From positions 1 through 18,996 of the forward strand of contig CABUXM010000039.1 in NCBI GenBank assembly GCA_902495545.1: a stretch of DNA of 18,996 bases, written 5' to 3'. This DNA is from an uncultured Collinsella sp. GTDB taxonomy: Bacteria; Actinomycetota; Coriobacteriia; Coriobacteriales; Coriobacteriaceae. Below, one piece after another: positions 1 to 6,912 of the stretch (position 1 is the first letter of the stretch; each line of letters opens with the position of its first letter). Both the position numbers and the translations under genes were made by a program. Under the pieces are notes generated by a model. It was not told where the DNA came from. It worked only from the letters and a program-made list of their open reading frames with translations, and searched no databases.

Positions 1-69
1 AAACCTGTCCCTTTTTGGTAGGTGGAGAATGGGGTAAAGTAAGTGGTGGTTAACTAGAGGAGGCTTGCT

Positions 70-270
70 ATGGCACCTATCGATATTGTTGTACTGGCTG
101 TTATCGGTATTGCGTTTGTCGCCGTGTGCGTGCGCATCTACCGCAAGGGCACCTGCGCCGACTGCGCTCAGGGTGGCGTTTGCACCGGGCATTGCTCCAA
201 CAAAAAGACGTGCGCCGCACTTAAGGGCGTGGACAAAATCGCCGAAGACTTGGGCCGCGGTATCAAATAA
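70..270 (+). CDS. FeoB-associated Cys-rich membrane peptide (putative)
   Basis: A 66-residue peptide with one predicted membrane segment near the N-terminus (about residues 4-21, PIDIVVLAVIGIAFVAVCV) and a short Cys-rich tail with the pattern CADCAQGGVCTGHCSNKKTC. This layout matches the small FeoB-associated Cys-rich membrane proteins usually found just downstream of the ferrous iron permease feoB. The role in the family is not firmly known; the Cys cluster may handle metal. The start is set by a strong ribosome site AGAGGAGG at 56-63, six bases before the ATG. No feoB is visible because the window begins immediately upstream, so the assignment rests on the peptide alone. A hairpin at 284-317 follows it. 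It looks unrelated to the pectin genes that come next. Confidence 0.72.
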   Translation: MAPIDIVVLAVIGIAFVAVCVRIYRKGTCADCAQGGVCTGHCSNKKTCAALKGVDKIAEDLGRGIK

Positions 271-283
271 GGTCCGGACATCC

Positions 284-317
284 AAGCGCTCCGCGGGCAT
301 CCGTTCGCGGGGCGCTT
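284..317 (+). terminator. Probable weak terminator after the Cys-rich peptide
   Basis: AAGCGC-T-CCGCG pairs with CGCGG-G-GCGCTT (12 base pairs including one T-G wobble) around a 10-nt loop. Only TTTG follows, so the T-tract is poor. It lies 13 bases after the stop codon and fits a terminator separating this gene from the LacI regulator. Confidence 0.5.
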
Positions 318-414
318 TGTGCATTTGAGGGAGAGCACGGCGAGTCGAAGAGTATTTTTGGGGTATCGTTAACTGGACTATTAATTGGCAACTTATCTAT
401 AACGGAGTAACCGC

Positions 415-1494
415 ATGAGCGCTCGCGTAACCATGAAGGACATAGCCGCCGAGCTTGGCGTTTCCATCAATACCGTGCACAAGGCTCTGACGGGAAAGGC
501 CGGCGTGAGCGAATCCGTGCGCGCCAAGGTGAACGCTAAGGCCGAGGCCATGGGCTATCACCGCAACACAAGTGCCTCAAGCCTGCGCCGCAAGGATATC
601 AATCTGGTGTTTTGCCTGCCCCGCGCATCGCGCGAGGGAGCGTACTTTTTCCGTTACCTGTGGGAAGGCTGCAATCGCTTTGAACAGGAGGTCATCGACC
701 GGGGCATTACGGTTGAGCGCGTTGAATTTGGCGTGGGCGGCTACGCTGATGCACTCGAGCAAATCGACGAGCGTCTGCAGGTGGGCGAGAAGATTGATGG
801 CTTGCTCGCCTATGCGCCGGGCGACGATCGTGCGACTGAGCTTTTGGGGCAGATCGCCGAGGCGGGCGTGACGATTGAGCTTGTCGACGGCGACCGTCCG
901 CATTTGAATCGTTTGGGTGCGAGCTCGGCCGATTATTCGACGGCAGGCAGCCTTATGGCCGAGCAGGCGGCAAACCTGGTCCATGCTTCTGGGGCCGACG
1001 CCCGCGTGCTCCTTTTGACAGGCGACCCATATACCGATTCGCACTATCTAACCGCCCGCGCCTTCCACAATTACCTGCGCGAACGTGATATTCCATGGCA
1101 GGTTGAGGATCTTGCAGGTGCCCATGCGCAAGTCAAACAACTCGAGCATGAGCTCGAAAAGCGCTTGAGTGCGCCGGACGCCCCCGAACTTATCTGTAGC
1201 GTTTTTGCCGTTGGTTCCGAAGTGGTTGCCGACGCGCTCGTCTCGACCGGCAAGGCCGGTCAGGTCATGGTGATCGGCAACGACCTGTTTCCCGAAAGTG
1301 CTCTGGCCTTGCGCCGCGGTATCTTTACCAATATTGTCTATAAGGACCCGACGAGCCTGGCGTATCGCGGCGCTAAGACGCTGGGCGATTATCTGCTGTG
1401 GGGAAGGACCCCGACGGTGCCCGTCCAGAAGGGTGCCGTCGAGATGGTATTTGCCAGCAATGTCGACCGCTACTGCGAACTTGCGGGTATTTAG
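415..1494 (+). CDS. LacI-family transcriptional regulator of the pectin/galacturonate locus
   Basis: A 359-residue LacI/GalR-type regulator. Residues 5-25 form the helix-turn-helix (VTMKDIAAELGVSINTVHKAL), followed by the hinge region to about residue 60 and then a periplasmic-binding-protein-like effector domain to the C-terminus. LacI proteins bind palindromes with a central CG, usually as repressors released by a sugar ligand. The matching palindrome GGTGAACGTTCACC is repeated at three promoters downstream, so this protein is the likely local regulator; a uronate or KDG-type ligand is a guess. The start has GGAG at 404-407 and ATG seven bases later. No copy of the operator is seen in front of this gene (271-414), so it may not autoregulate through that site. 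A weak promoter of its own could lie at 369-398 (TTAACT, then TTATCT), but this is uncertain. A strong terminator follows at 1585-1626. Confidence 0.9.
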   Translation: MSARVTMKDIAAELGVSINTVHKALTGKAGVSESVRAKVNAKAEAMGYHRNTSASSLRRKDINLVFCLPRASREGAYFFRYLWEGCNRFEQEVIDRGITVERVEFGVGGYADALEQIDERLQVGEKIDGLLAYAPGDDRATELLGQIAEAGVTIELVDGDRPHLNRLGASSADYSTAGSLMAEQAANLVHASGADARVLLLTGDPYTDSHYLTARAFHNYLRERDIPWQVEDLAGAHAQVKQLEHELEKRLSAPDAPELICSVFAVGSEVVADALVSTGKAGQVMVIGNDLFPESALALRRGIFTNIVYKDPTSLAYRGAKTLGDYLLWGRTPTVPVQKGAVEMVFASNVDRYCELAGI

Positions 1495-1519
1495 CCGATT
1501 GAGCAGGTACCCCCTCTTG

Positions 1520-1718
1520 CGACGTGCATTTTTGGGAGTATTCAGCATTGGCATGCCCTGAATGAGGTGCAGAACGACTGTTTTAAGTGCCCCCGATGGC
1601 GTAATTTGCCATCGGGGGCACTTTTTATGCCGATCGGGCGCTATCTGCGTTCCAAATAGGACGCTGAGGATGGCGCACGGCGCGCTCCAATGCTGAATAC
1701 TCCCAAAAATGTACGTCG
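1520..1718. repeat. 32-bp inverted repeat bracketing a terminator
   Basis: The arm at 1520-1551 (starting CGACGTGCATTTTTGGGAGT) is the reverse complement of the arm at 1687-1718, with one difference that would be a G-U pair in RNA. The 135-bp interior holds the perfect terminator hairpin at 1585-1626. No target-site duplication is obvious at the outer ends (CTTGC on the left, GGACA on the right) and there is no transposase ORF. It may be a dispersed palindromic element or a cruciform-forming spacer; copy number elsewhere cannot be seen here. Confidence 0.85.
1585..1626 (+). terminator. Strong intrinsic terminator after the LacI gene
   Basis: AAGTGCCCCCGATGGC at 1585-1600 pairs perfectly over 16 bp with 1608-1623 around a 7-nt loop, followed by a T-run to 1626. 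The A-tract side (TTTTAAG upstream) could also let it work on the opposite strand. Confidence 0.9.
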
Positions 1719-1848
1719 GGACATGACCCACCTGAGCAAAAGCGCTCAAGTTCGGTGTTCGGGGACGCCAACCGGTCCGCAATGCATGCAAGTCACAGCT
1801 CCGGCAACCGTTGAACGGGCAAAACCTACCGTTCACCCCATGGTTGTT
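1719..1848. other. Spacer upstream of the uxaC operators, nothing coding recognised
   Basis: This stretch lies between the inverted repeat and the first operator. I see no convincing gene. It contains CCGTTGAACGGG at 1808-1819 and a half operator GTTCACC at 1831-1837 whose left half is not conserved. These might be weak auxiliary binding sites, but they could be chance. Confidence 0.3.
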
Positions 1849-1849
1849 A

Positions 1850-1863
1850 GGTGAACGTTCACC
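1850..1863. promoter_or_regulatory. LacI-type operator 1 of uxaC
   Basis: Perfect palindrome GGTGAACGTTCACC (16 bp when the flanking A and T are counted), with the central CG typical of LacI-family operators. Its right end, TTCACC, coincides with the likely -35 box of the uxaC promoter. Confidence 0.85.
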
Positions 1864-1887
1864 TTTTGAGTCGTAATGGATTAGTAT
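1858..1887 (+). promoter_or_regulatory. Probable promoter of uxaCBA
   Basis: TTCACC at 1858-1863 serves as a -35-like box and TAGTAT at 1882-1887 as a -10-like box, 18 bp apart. The first operator covers the -35 and the second begins right after the -10, as expected for repression. Predicted from sequence only. Confidence 0.5.
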
Positions 1888-1901
1888 GGTGAACGTTCAC
1901 C
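1888..1901. promoter_or_regulatory. LacI-type operator 2 of uxaC
   Basis: Second perfect copy of GGTGAACGTTCACC, centre 38 bp from operator 1. It sits at the expected transcription start, just downstream of the -10 box. Confidence 0.85.
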
Positions 1902-1954
1902 TAGAGGATGACGAGCGTATTGTGCGCCCGCTCCGCAAACAAAGGGGTTGTTTG

Positions 1955-3382
1955 ATGAAAAACTTCATGGACGATCAGGATTTCCTGCTGAGCACCAAGA
2001 CCGGCGAGGAGCTGTTCCACAACTTTGCCGAGGGCATGCCCATCGTCGACTATCACTGCCACATTTCTCCTAAGGAGATTTGGGAGGACAAGCGTTTCGA
2101 GAACATCACCGAGGTTTGGCTGGGCGGCGACCACTACAAGTGGCGCCTGATGCGTGCCAACGGCGTCGACGAGCGTTTTATCACTGGCGACGCCCCTGCT
2201 CGCGAGAAGTTCCAAAAGTGGGCCGAGACCCTGGGTCGCTGCGTTGGCAACCCCGTCTTTGAGTGGAGCCACCTGGAGCTTAAGCGCTACTTTGGCTACG
2301 AGGGCGTCCTCAACGGCAAGACTGCCCAGGAGGTCTGGGACCTTGCCAACGCCAAGCTCGCCGAGGCCAGTTTCACCTGCCGCAACCTGATCAAGCAGTC
2401 CAACGTCCGCATGATCTGCACTACCGACGACCCCGCCGACAGCTTTGAGTGGCACAAGAAGATTGCCGCCGACGACAGCTTTGACGTTCAGGTCGTTCCC
2501 GCCATGCGCCCCGATGCCGCTTTGCGCATCGAGCGCGGCCAGGAGTTTGCCGACTACTGCAAGCACCTTTCCGAGGTTGCCGGCGTCGAGGTCAGCGACT
2601 TTGAGGGCATGAAGGCTGCCATTTCCAAGCGCTACGACGTTGCTCACGAGCTGGGCTGCCGCGCCTCCGACCACGCACTCGACTACGTTATGTACGTCCC
2701 GGCTACCGCCGACGAGATCGAGGCTATCTTTGCCAAGGGTCTGGCTGCCGAGCCGCTTACCGAGGAAGAGGTCCTCAAGTACAAGACTGCCTTTATGCAG
2801 TTCGTTGCCGGCGAGTATGTCCGTCTGGGCTGGGCCATGCAGCTGCACTTTGGCTGCAAGCGCGACAACAACCGCGCCATGTTTGCCAAGCTCGGTCCCG
2901 ATACCGGCTACGATTGCATCTCCAACTACACGCCGTCCGACCAGCTTGCCGATTTCCTCAACTCCATTCAGGAGACCTGCGGCCTGCCCAAGACCATTCT
3001 GTACAGCCTGAACCCCATCGATAACACCATGATCGATACCGTCATGGGCTGCTTCCAGGAGGCTCCGACCGCCGGTAAGATCCAGAACGGCTCCGCCTGG
3101 TGGTTCAACGACAACGAGGTCGGCATGCGCGAGCAACTCACGGCTCTGGCTAACGAGGGCGTCCTGGGCAACTTTGTGGGCATGCTTACCGACTCCCGCT
3201 CTTTCCTGTCCTATCCGCGCCACGAGTACTTCCGTCGCGTGCTGTGCAGCGTGATCGGCGAGTGGGTCGAGCAGGGCAAGTACCCGGCCGACATGGAGCT
3301 GCTGGGCAGTATCGTGCGCGACATCAGCTACAACAATGCGGTCCGCTACTTTGGCTTTGACCTGGACACCGACGAGGCCTAA
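1955..3382 (+). CDS. uxaC: Uronate isomerase (glucuronate/galacturonate isomerase)
   Basis: A 475-residue enzyme of the amidohydrolase-fold uronate isomerase family; the E. coli enzyme is about 470 residues. It converts D-galacturonate to D-tagaturonate (and D-glucuronate to D-fructuronate) in the cytoplasm, the first step of hexuronate breakdown. Visible family features are the metal-binding H-x-H in PIVDYHCHISPKEIWED (His34 and His36), the GGDHYKWRLMRANG block, and the C-terminal LTDSRSFLSYPRHEYFRR block. The start at 1955 has AAAGGGG at 1941-1947, seven bases upstream. An in-frame ATG at 1886 would begin inside the second operator, so it is rejected. It is the first gene of a probable uxaC-uxaB-uxaA operon controlled by the two operators at 1850-1901. 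Codon choice (GCC, GAC, CTG, AAG) suggests good expression. Confidence 0.96.
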   Translation: MKNFMDDQDFLLSTKTGEELFHNFAEGMPIVDYHCHISPKEIWEDKRFENITEVWLGGDHYKWRLMRANGVDERFITGDAPAREKFQKWAETLGRCVGNPVFEWSHLELKRYFGYEGVLNGKTAQEVWDLANAKLAEASFTCRNLIKQSNVRMICTTDDPADSFEWHKKIAADDSFDVQVVPAMRPDAALRIERGQEFADYCKHLSEVAGVEVSDFEGMKAAISKRYDVAHELGCRASDHALDYVMYVPATADEIEAIFAKGLAAEPLTEEEVLKYKTAFMQFVAGEYVRLGWAMQLHFGCKRDNNRAMFAKLGPDTGYDCISNYTPSDQLADFLNSIQETCGLPKTILYSLNPIDNTMIDTVMGCFQEAPTAGKIQNGSAWWFNDNEVGMREQLTALANEGVLGNFVGMLTDSRSFLSYPRHEYFRRVLCSVIGEWVEQGKYPADMELLGSIVRDISYNNAVRYFGFDLDTDEA

Positions 3383-3476
3383 GCCCGCATCGAATCACAT
3401 CGAACCCTGGGCGCCGTTGCCAAACGCGGAGCCCCGTTTTGCTTGCACGCTAACAAACATCTAAGGAGACACATAG

Positions 3477-4991
3477 ATGGAGAACATCAGCTACGATGCG
3501 CTCGAGAAGATCGGCTACAAGGGCTATTTGCTGCCCAAGGATGCTCCCGAGAAGGTTCTGCAGTTTGGCGAGGGCAATTTCCTGCGCGCCTTCGTCGACC
3601 GTTTCTTTGACATGGGCAACGAGGCCACCGGCTGGAACGGCAAGGTCGTCATGGTGCAGCCCATCAACGGTGCCTTTGGCTTTGCCGACGGTATCAATGC
3701 CCAGGACGACCTGTACACCGTGCTGGTGCGCGGCAAGGAGAACGGCAACACGGTTGACGAGTCCCGCGTGATCAGCGCCTGCAGCCGCTGCCTTAACCCG
3801 TATCGTGAGGACGACTACCGCGCCATGATGGAGGTCGCCGTCTCCGACGACCTAGAGATCATCGTCTCCAACACCACCGAGGCCGGTATCGCCTATGACC
3901 CGTCCTGCAAGGCCGACGACATGCCACCTGCGAGCTTCCCCGCCAAGCTTGCCCAGGTGCTCCACACCCGCTGGGCTGCCGGTAAGCCGGGCGTCATCGT
4001 CCTCGCCTGCGAGCTCATCGATCACAACGGCGAGGAGTTGCTGCGCATCATGAACCAGTATGTGAGCGACTGGGGCTGGGAGGACGAGTTTGCGCAGTGG
4101 ATGGCCAACGACTGCACCGTCTGCACCACGCTCGTCGACACCATCGTGCCGGGCCGTATCCGCGACGCATCCGAGGCCGCCGCGGTGGCTGAGCGTCTGG
4201 GCTACGAGGATCCCTTCCTGGCCGTGCGCGAGCCCTTCCAGATGTGGGGCATCCAGGGCGACGAGTCGCTTGCCGAGAAGCTTCCCTTTGTGAAGGCTGG
4301 TCTTCCGGGTGTCTTTGTGACTCCCGACGTCACCCCGTACAAAAAGCGCAAGGTCCGCATCCTCAACGGTGCCCATACCGCCTTTGTTCCGGGCTCTTGG
4401 GTTGCCGGCTTTGATATCGTGCGCGACTGCATGCATGACGAGACCGTTCGCGGCTTCATGAACACCATGCTCTACGACGAGGTCATTCCGACGCTTGCCG
4501 CCGACTTGGATGTCGAGGACTGCAAGGCCTTTGCCGCCGCCGTCGAAAACCGCTTCGACAACCCGTTTATTGATCATGCGCTGCTCTCCATCTGCCTCAA
4601 CTCCACGGCTAAGTGGCGCGCTCGTGACCTGCCCACGCTCAAGGACTACGTTGCCGAGACCGGCAACCTGCCCAAGTGTCTGGCGACGAGCCTCGCTACG
4701 CTCATCTCCTTCTACACGCAGGAGCTCGTGTCCCGCGAGGGCGACGGCCTGCACCTGCGTCGCTCCGACGGCACCGAGTACACCGCTCAGGACGACGCCT
4801 TCGTGCTCGACTTCTACGCCGCCCATGCCGGCACCGACGATGCCCAGCTGGTGCACGATGTGCTCACCAACGAGCAAATGTGGGGCGAGGACCTTACGCA
4901 GATCGCAGGTCTTGAGGAGTTTGTCGTCAGCGCGCTCGCCGTCGTGCGTGCCGAGGGCGCCAAGCAGGCCTTCGCCAACGCTCAGGCGTAA
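3477..4991 (+). CDS. uxaB: Tagaturonate reductase (altronate oxidoreductase)
   Basis: A 504-residue member of the polyol/mannitol dehydrogenase family, slightly longer than E. coli UxaB (about 483). It reduces D-tagaturonate to D-altronate with NADH. The N-terminal nucleotide-binding start is visible as VLQFGEGNFLRAFVDRFF (residues 28-45), and the family catalytic block as KKRKVRILNGAHTAF (residues 289-303, with Lys292, Asn297 and His300 in the conserved K-x4-N-G-x-H pattern). Placement between uxaC and uxaA favours tagaturonate rather than fructuronate or mannitol as substrate, although UxuB-type enzymes look similar. The ribosome site AAGGAGA (3463-3469) precedes the ATG. The 94-nt spacer after uxaC contains an imperfect hairpin (3421-3441, CAAACGCGG against CCCCGTTTTG) that may tune or process the operon mRNA. 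Confidence 0.94.
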   Translation: MENISYDALEKIGYKGYLLPKDAPEKVLQFGEGNFLRAFVDRFFDMGNEATGWNGKVVMVQPINGAFGFADGINAQDDLYTVLVRGKENGNTVDESRVISACSRCLNPYREDDYRAMMEVAVSDDLEIIVSNTTEAGIAYDPSCKADDMPPASFPAKLAQVLHTRWAAGKPGVIVLACELIDHNGEELLRIMNQYVSDWGWEDEFAQWMANDCTVCTTLVDTIVPGRIRDASEAAAVAERLGYEDPFLAVREPFQMWGIQGDESLAEKLPFVKAGLPGVFVTPDVTPYKKRKVRILNGAHTAFVPGSWVAGFDIVRDCMHDETVRGFMNTMLYDEVIPTLAADLDVEDCKAFAAAVENRFDNPFIDHALLSICLNSTAKWRARDLPTLKDYVAETGNLPKCLATSLATLISFYTQELVSREGDGLHLRRSDGTEYTAQDDAFVLDFYAAHAGTDDAQLVHDVLTNEQMWGEDLTQIAGLEEFVVSALAVVRAEGAKQAFANAQA

Positions 4992-5072
4992 ATTTCCGGC
5001 GCGGACGCGGGTGCGGGACGGCGTGCCCGCGCCTCGACTTCTGCTCAACCTGTAGGGTTAGGACCATTTGCA

Positions 5073-6557
5073 ATGAACACTATCCAGATTAATCCGGCCG
5101 ATAACGTGATTGTCGCGCTGTCGCCGCTTGCCAAGGGCACCGCCGTCGCGGTTCCCGGGGTGGGCGAGGTCGTGGCCGCGGAGGATATTCCGCAGGGTCA
5201 TAAGATGGCCGTGCGCTCGATTGCCGCAGGGGAGGACGTCATCAAGTACGGCTTGCCCATCGGACACGTGACGGGCGATGTCCAGCCCGGTCAGTGGCTC
5301 CACACGCACAATGTGAAGACCAACCTTTCGGGCGAGGTCGAGTATACCTACAACCCCACACATCCGGTCGTGGATCCCGTTGAGCCCGAGACCTTTATGG
5401 GGTTCCGCCGCGCCGACGGTCGTGCCGCGACGCGTAATGAGCTATGGATCATCCCCACGGTCGGCTGTGTCAACGAAGTCGCCCGTGCCATGTGTGAGCA
5501 GGCCCAGGATCTGGTCGATGGCTCGCTGGAGGGTGTTTACTACTTCCCGCACCCCTTTGGCTGCTCGCAGACCGGCGCCGACCATGCCCAGACGCGTCGT
5601 CTGCTGGTGGCGCTCTCGCGTCATCCTAATGCGGCCGGCGTGCTATTCCTGTCGCTCGGTTGCGAGAACTGCACGCATCAGCAGGTGCTCGACGAGCTCG
5701 GTGACTTCGACCACGAGCGCGTCCGCTTCCTCACCTGCCAGGACGTCGCCGACGAGCAGATCGAGGGGCACAAGATTCTGTCCGAGCTGGCTGACCTGGC
5801 CAAGCAAGCAAAGCGTGAGCCCATTCCGGCCTCCGAGCTGGTCATTGGTCTTAAGTGTGGCGGCTCTGACGGCCTTTCGGGCATTACCGCCAACCCCACG
5901 ATCGGTCGCGTGAGCGATATGGTCGTCGCCCGCGGCGGCACGTCGGTGCTTACCGAGGTGCCCGAGATGTTTGGCGCGGAGAGCATCCTGCTTGACCGTT
6001 GCGAGAACGAGCAGGTCTTTAACGCTGCCTCCGACATGCTCAATGGCTTTAAGGACTACTTTATTAGCCATGGCGAGGTGGTCTACGAGAACCCGAGTCC
6101 CGGTAACAAGGACGGCGGTATTACCACGCTCGAGGACAAGAGTTGCGGCTGCGTGCAGAAGGGTGGCTCTGCACCCATCGTCGACGTGCTGCCGTATGCC
6201 GGTCAGGTCACCAAGCATGGCCTGAACATGCTGTGCGGCCCGGGCAACGACATGGTATCCACCACGGCGTTGACGGCTGCTGGCTGCCACGTGATTCTGT
6301 TCTCGACTGGACGCGGCACGCCGTTTGGCGCGCCGGCGCCTACGCTCAAGGTGTTCACCAATCAGCGTCTGTGCGACCACAAGGCCAACTGGATGGACTT
6401 TAACGCCGGCGTGATTGCCACGGGTGAGCGCACGCTCGACGAGGCCGCCCGCGATTTGTACCAGCTGGTGCTACAGACGGCGAGCGGTAAGCTCACGAGT
6501 GCCGAGCGCCGTGGCTGTCACGAGATCAGTATCTGGAAGGACGGCGTCTGCTTGTAG
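5073..6557 (+). CDS. uxaA: Altronate dehydratase
   Basis: A 494-residue enzyme, the same size as E. coli UxaA. It dehydrates D-altronate to 2-keto-3-deoxy-D-gluconate. An N-terminal SAF-type domain covers about residues 8-90, ending with GQWLHTHNVKTNLSG. The larger C-terminal UxaA/GarD domain begins at GFRRADGRAATRNELWIIPT and carries HPFGCSQTG (Cys164), LGCENC (Cys197 and Cys200), LKCGGSDGLSGITANP (from about residue 260) and SCGCVQKGGSA, typical of this iron-dependent family. Galactarate dehydratase is a relative, but the uxaC-uxaB context supports altronate. The ribosome site is modest (AGGA at 5060-5063, nine bases from the ATG). The 81-nt spacer from uxaB is GC-rich and self-complementary (GGCGCGG at 4997-5003 can pair with CCGCGCC before the gene). 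A strong terminator closes the operon at 6593-6625. Confidence 0.95.
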   Translation: MNTIQINPADNVIVALSPLAKGTAVAVPGVGEVVAAEDIPQGHKMAVRSIAAGEDVIKYGLPIGHVTGDVQPGQWLHTHNVKTNLSGEVEYTYNPTHPVVDPVEPETFMGFRRADGRAATRNELWIIPTVGCVNEVARAMCEQAQDLVDGSLEGVYYFPHPFGCSQTGADHAQTRRLLVALSRHPNAAGVLFLSLGCENCTHQQVLDELGDFDHERVRFLTCQDVADEQIEGHKILSELADLAKQAKREPIPASELVIGLKCGGSDGLSGITANPTIGRVSDMVVARGGTSVLTEVPEMFGAESILLDRCENEQVFNAASDMLNGFKDYFISHGEVVYENPSPGNKDGGITTLEDKSCGCVQKGGSAPIVDVLPYAGQVTKHGLNMLCGPGNDMVSTTALTAAGCHVILFSTGRGTPFGAPAPTLKVFTNQRLCDHKANWMDFNAGVIATGERTLDEAARDLYQLVLQTASGKLTSAERRGCHEISIWKDGVCL

Positions 6558-6573
6558 CAGCAAGTGCGCCCAA

Positions 6574-6587
6574 ACATAGCGCTATGT
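6574..6587. repeat. 14-bp perfect palindrome after uxaA
   Basis: ACATAGCGCTATGT lies between the uxaA stop and its terminator. It may be a protein site or an extra RNA hairpin; no function is known to me. Confidence 0.4.
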
Positions 6588-6592
6588 CGTCT

Positions 6593-6625
6593 GCCCCGTT
6601 GGGAGTGATCCCGGCGGGGCTTTTT
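6593..6625 (+). terminator. Strong intrinsic terminator of uxaCBA
   Basis: GCCCCG at 6593-6598 pairs with CGGGGC at 6615-6620; two T-G pairs and GGGA/TCCC extend the stem to 12 bp, capped by a GTGA tetraloop and followed by TTTTT. Confidence 0.92.
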
Positions 6626-6659
6626 CGCTTCGTGGTTAAGTGAATATGTTGGAAAATCT

Positions 6660-6673
6660 GATAAACGTTCACC
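6660..6673. promoter_or_regulatory. LacI-type operator, distal site upstream of the transporter
   Basis: GATAAACGTTCACC matches the 14-bp palindrome at 12 positions and keeps the full right half. Its centre is 121 bp upstream of the proximal operator, a possible looping distance. Confidence 0.6.
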
Positions 6674-6739
6674 TATCTCATGGCTGTCCAGCATGGCACC
6701 CTTACCAGCAGAAAATAGGTGTGAGGATCTCAATTGTGT

Positions 6740-6768
6740 CCGTTCGGCGGTAAAAATCGACCGTTCGG
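6740..6768. repeat. Direct repeat CCGTTCGG, two copies 21 bp apart
   Basis: CCGTTCGG occurs at 6740-6747 and 6761-6768, exactly two DNA turns apart and just upstream of the transporter promoter. This spacing suits an activator, but the repeat is short and could be chance. Confidence 0.35.
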
Positions 6769-6780
6769 GGATAATATGCA

Positions 6781-6794
6781 AGTGAACGTTCACC
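6781..6794. promoter_or_regulatory. LacI-type operator 1 of the transporter gene
   Basis: AGTGAACGTTCACC matches the uxaC operator at 13 of 14 positions and holds a perfect 12-bp palindrome. Its TTCACC end overlaps the probable -35 box. Confidence 0.82.
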
Positions 6795-6817
6795 TGTCAT
6801 AAGCAATCGCGCATAAT
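6789..6817 (+). promoter_or_regulatory. Probable promoter of the transporter gene
   Basis: TTCACC at 6789-6794 and CATAAT at 6812-6817, 17 bp apart, placed between two operators exactly as at uxaC. TAATCT at 6814-6819 is an alternative -10. Confidence 0.52.
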
Positions 6818-6820
6818 CTA

Positions 6821-6834
6821 ACTAAACGTTCACC
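6821..6834. promoter_or_regulatory. LacI-type operator 2 of the transporter gene
   Basis: ACTAAACGTTCACC matches at 11 of 14 positions with an intact right half; its centre is 40 bp from operator 1. It would lie at or just after the transcription start. Confidence 0.68.
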
Positions 6835-6912
6835 CTGAACGCTGGGCAGACAGATGTCAGTGTGGACTCCAATGTCTTGCTGCAAGACAATCGAGAAAAG
6901 AGAGGGAGCTCG

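Noticed and set aside
1048..1836. Minus-strand frame spanning the LacI gene end and the intergenic region
   Set aside because: It runs through a terminator and the inverted repeat; no domain or ribosome site supports it.
1886..1954. Upstream in-frame ATG extending uxaC by 23 codons
   Set aside because: It begins inside the promoter and second operator, and a good ribosome site precedes the ATG at 1955, giving the normal family length.
1901..3223. Long minus-strand open frame (440 codons) opposite uxaC
   Set aside because: Low-complexity shadow of a high-GC gene (Val, Leu, Gly, Ala rich) with no domain; the plus strand encodes a clear UxaC.
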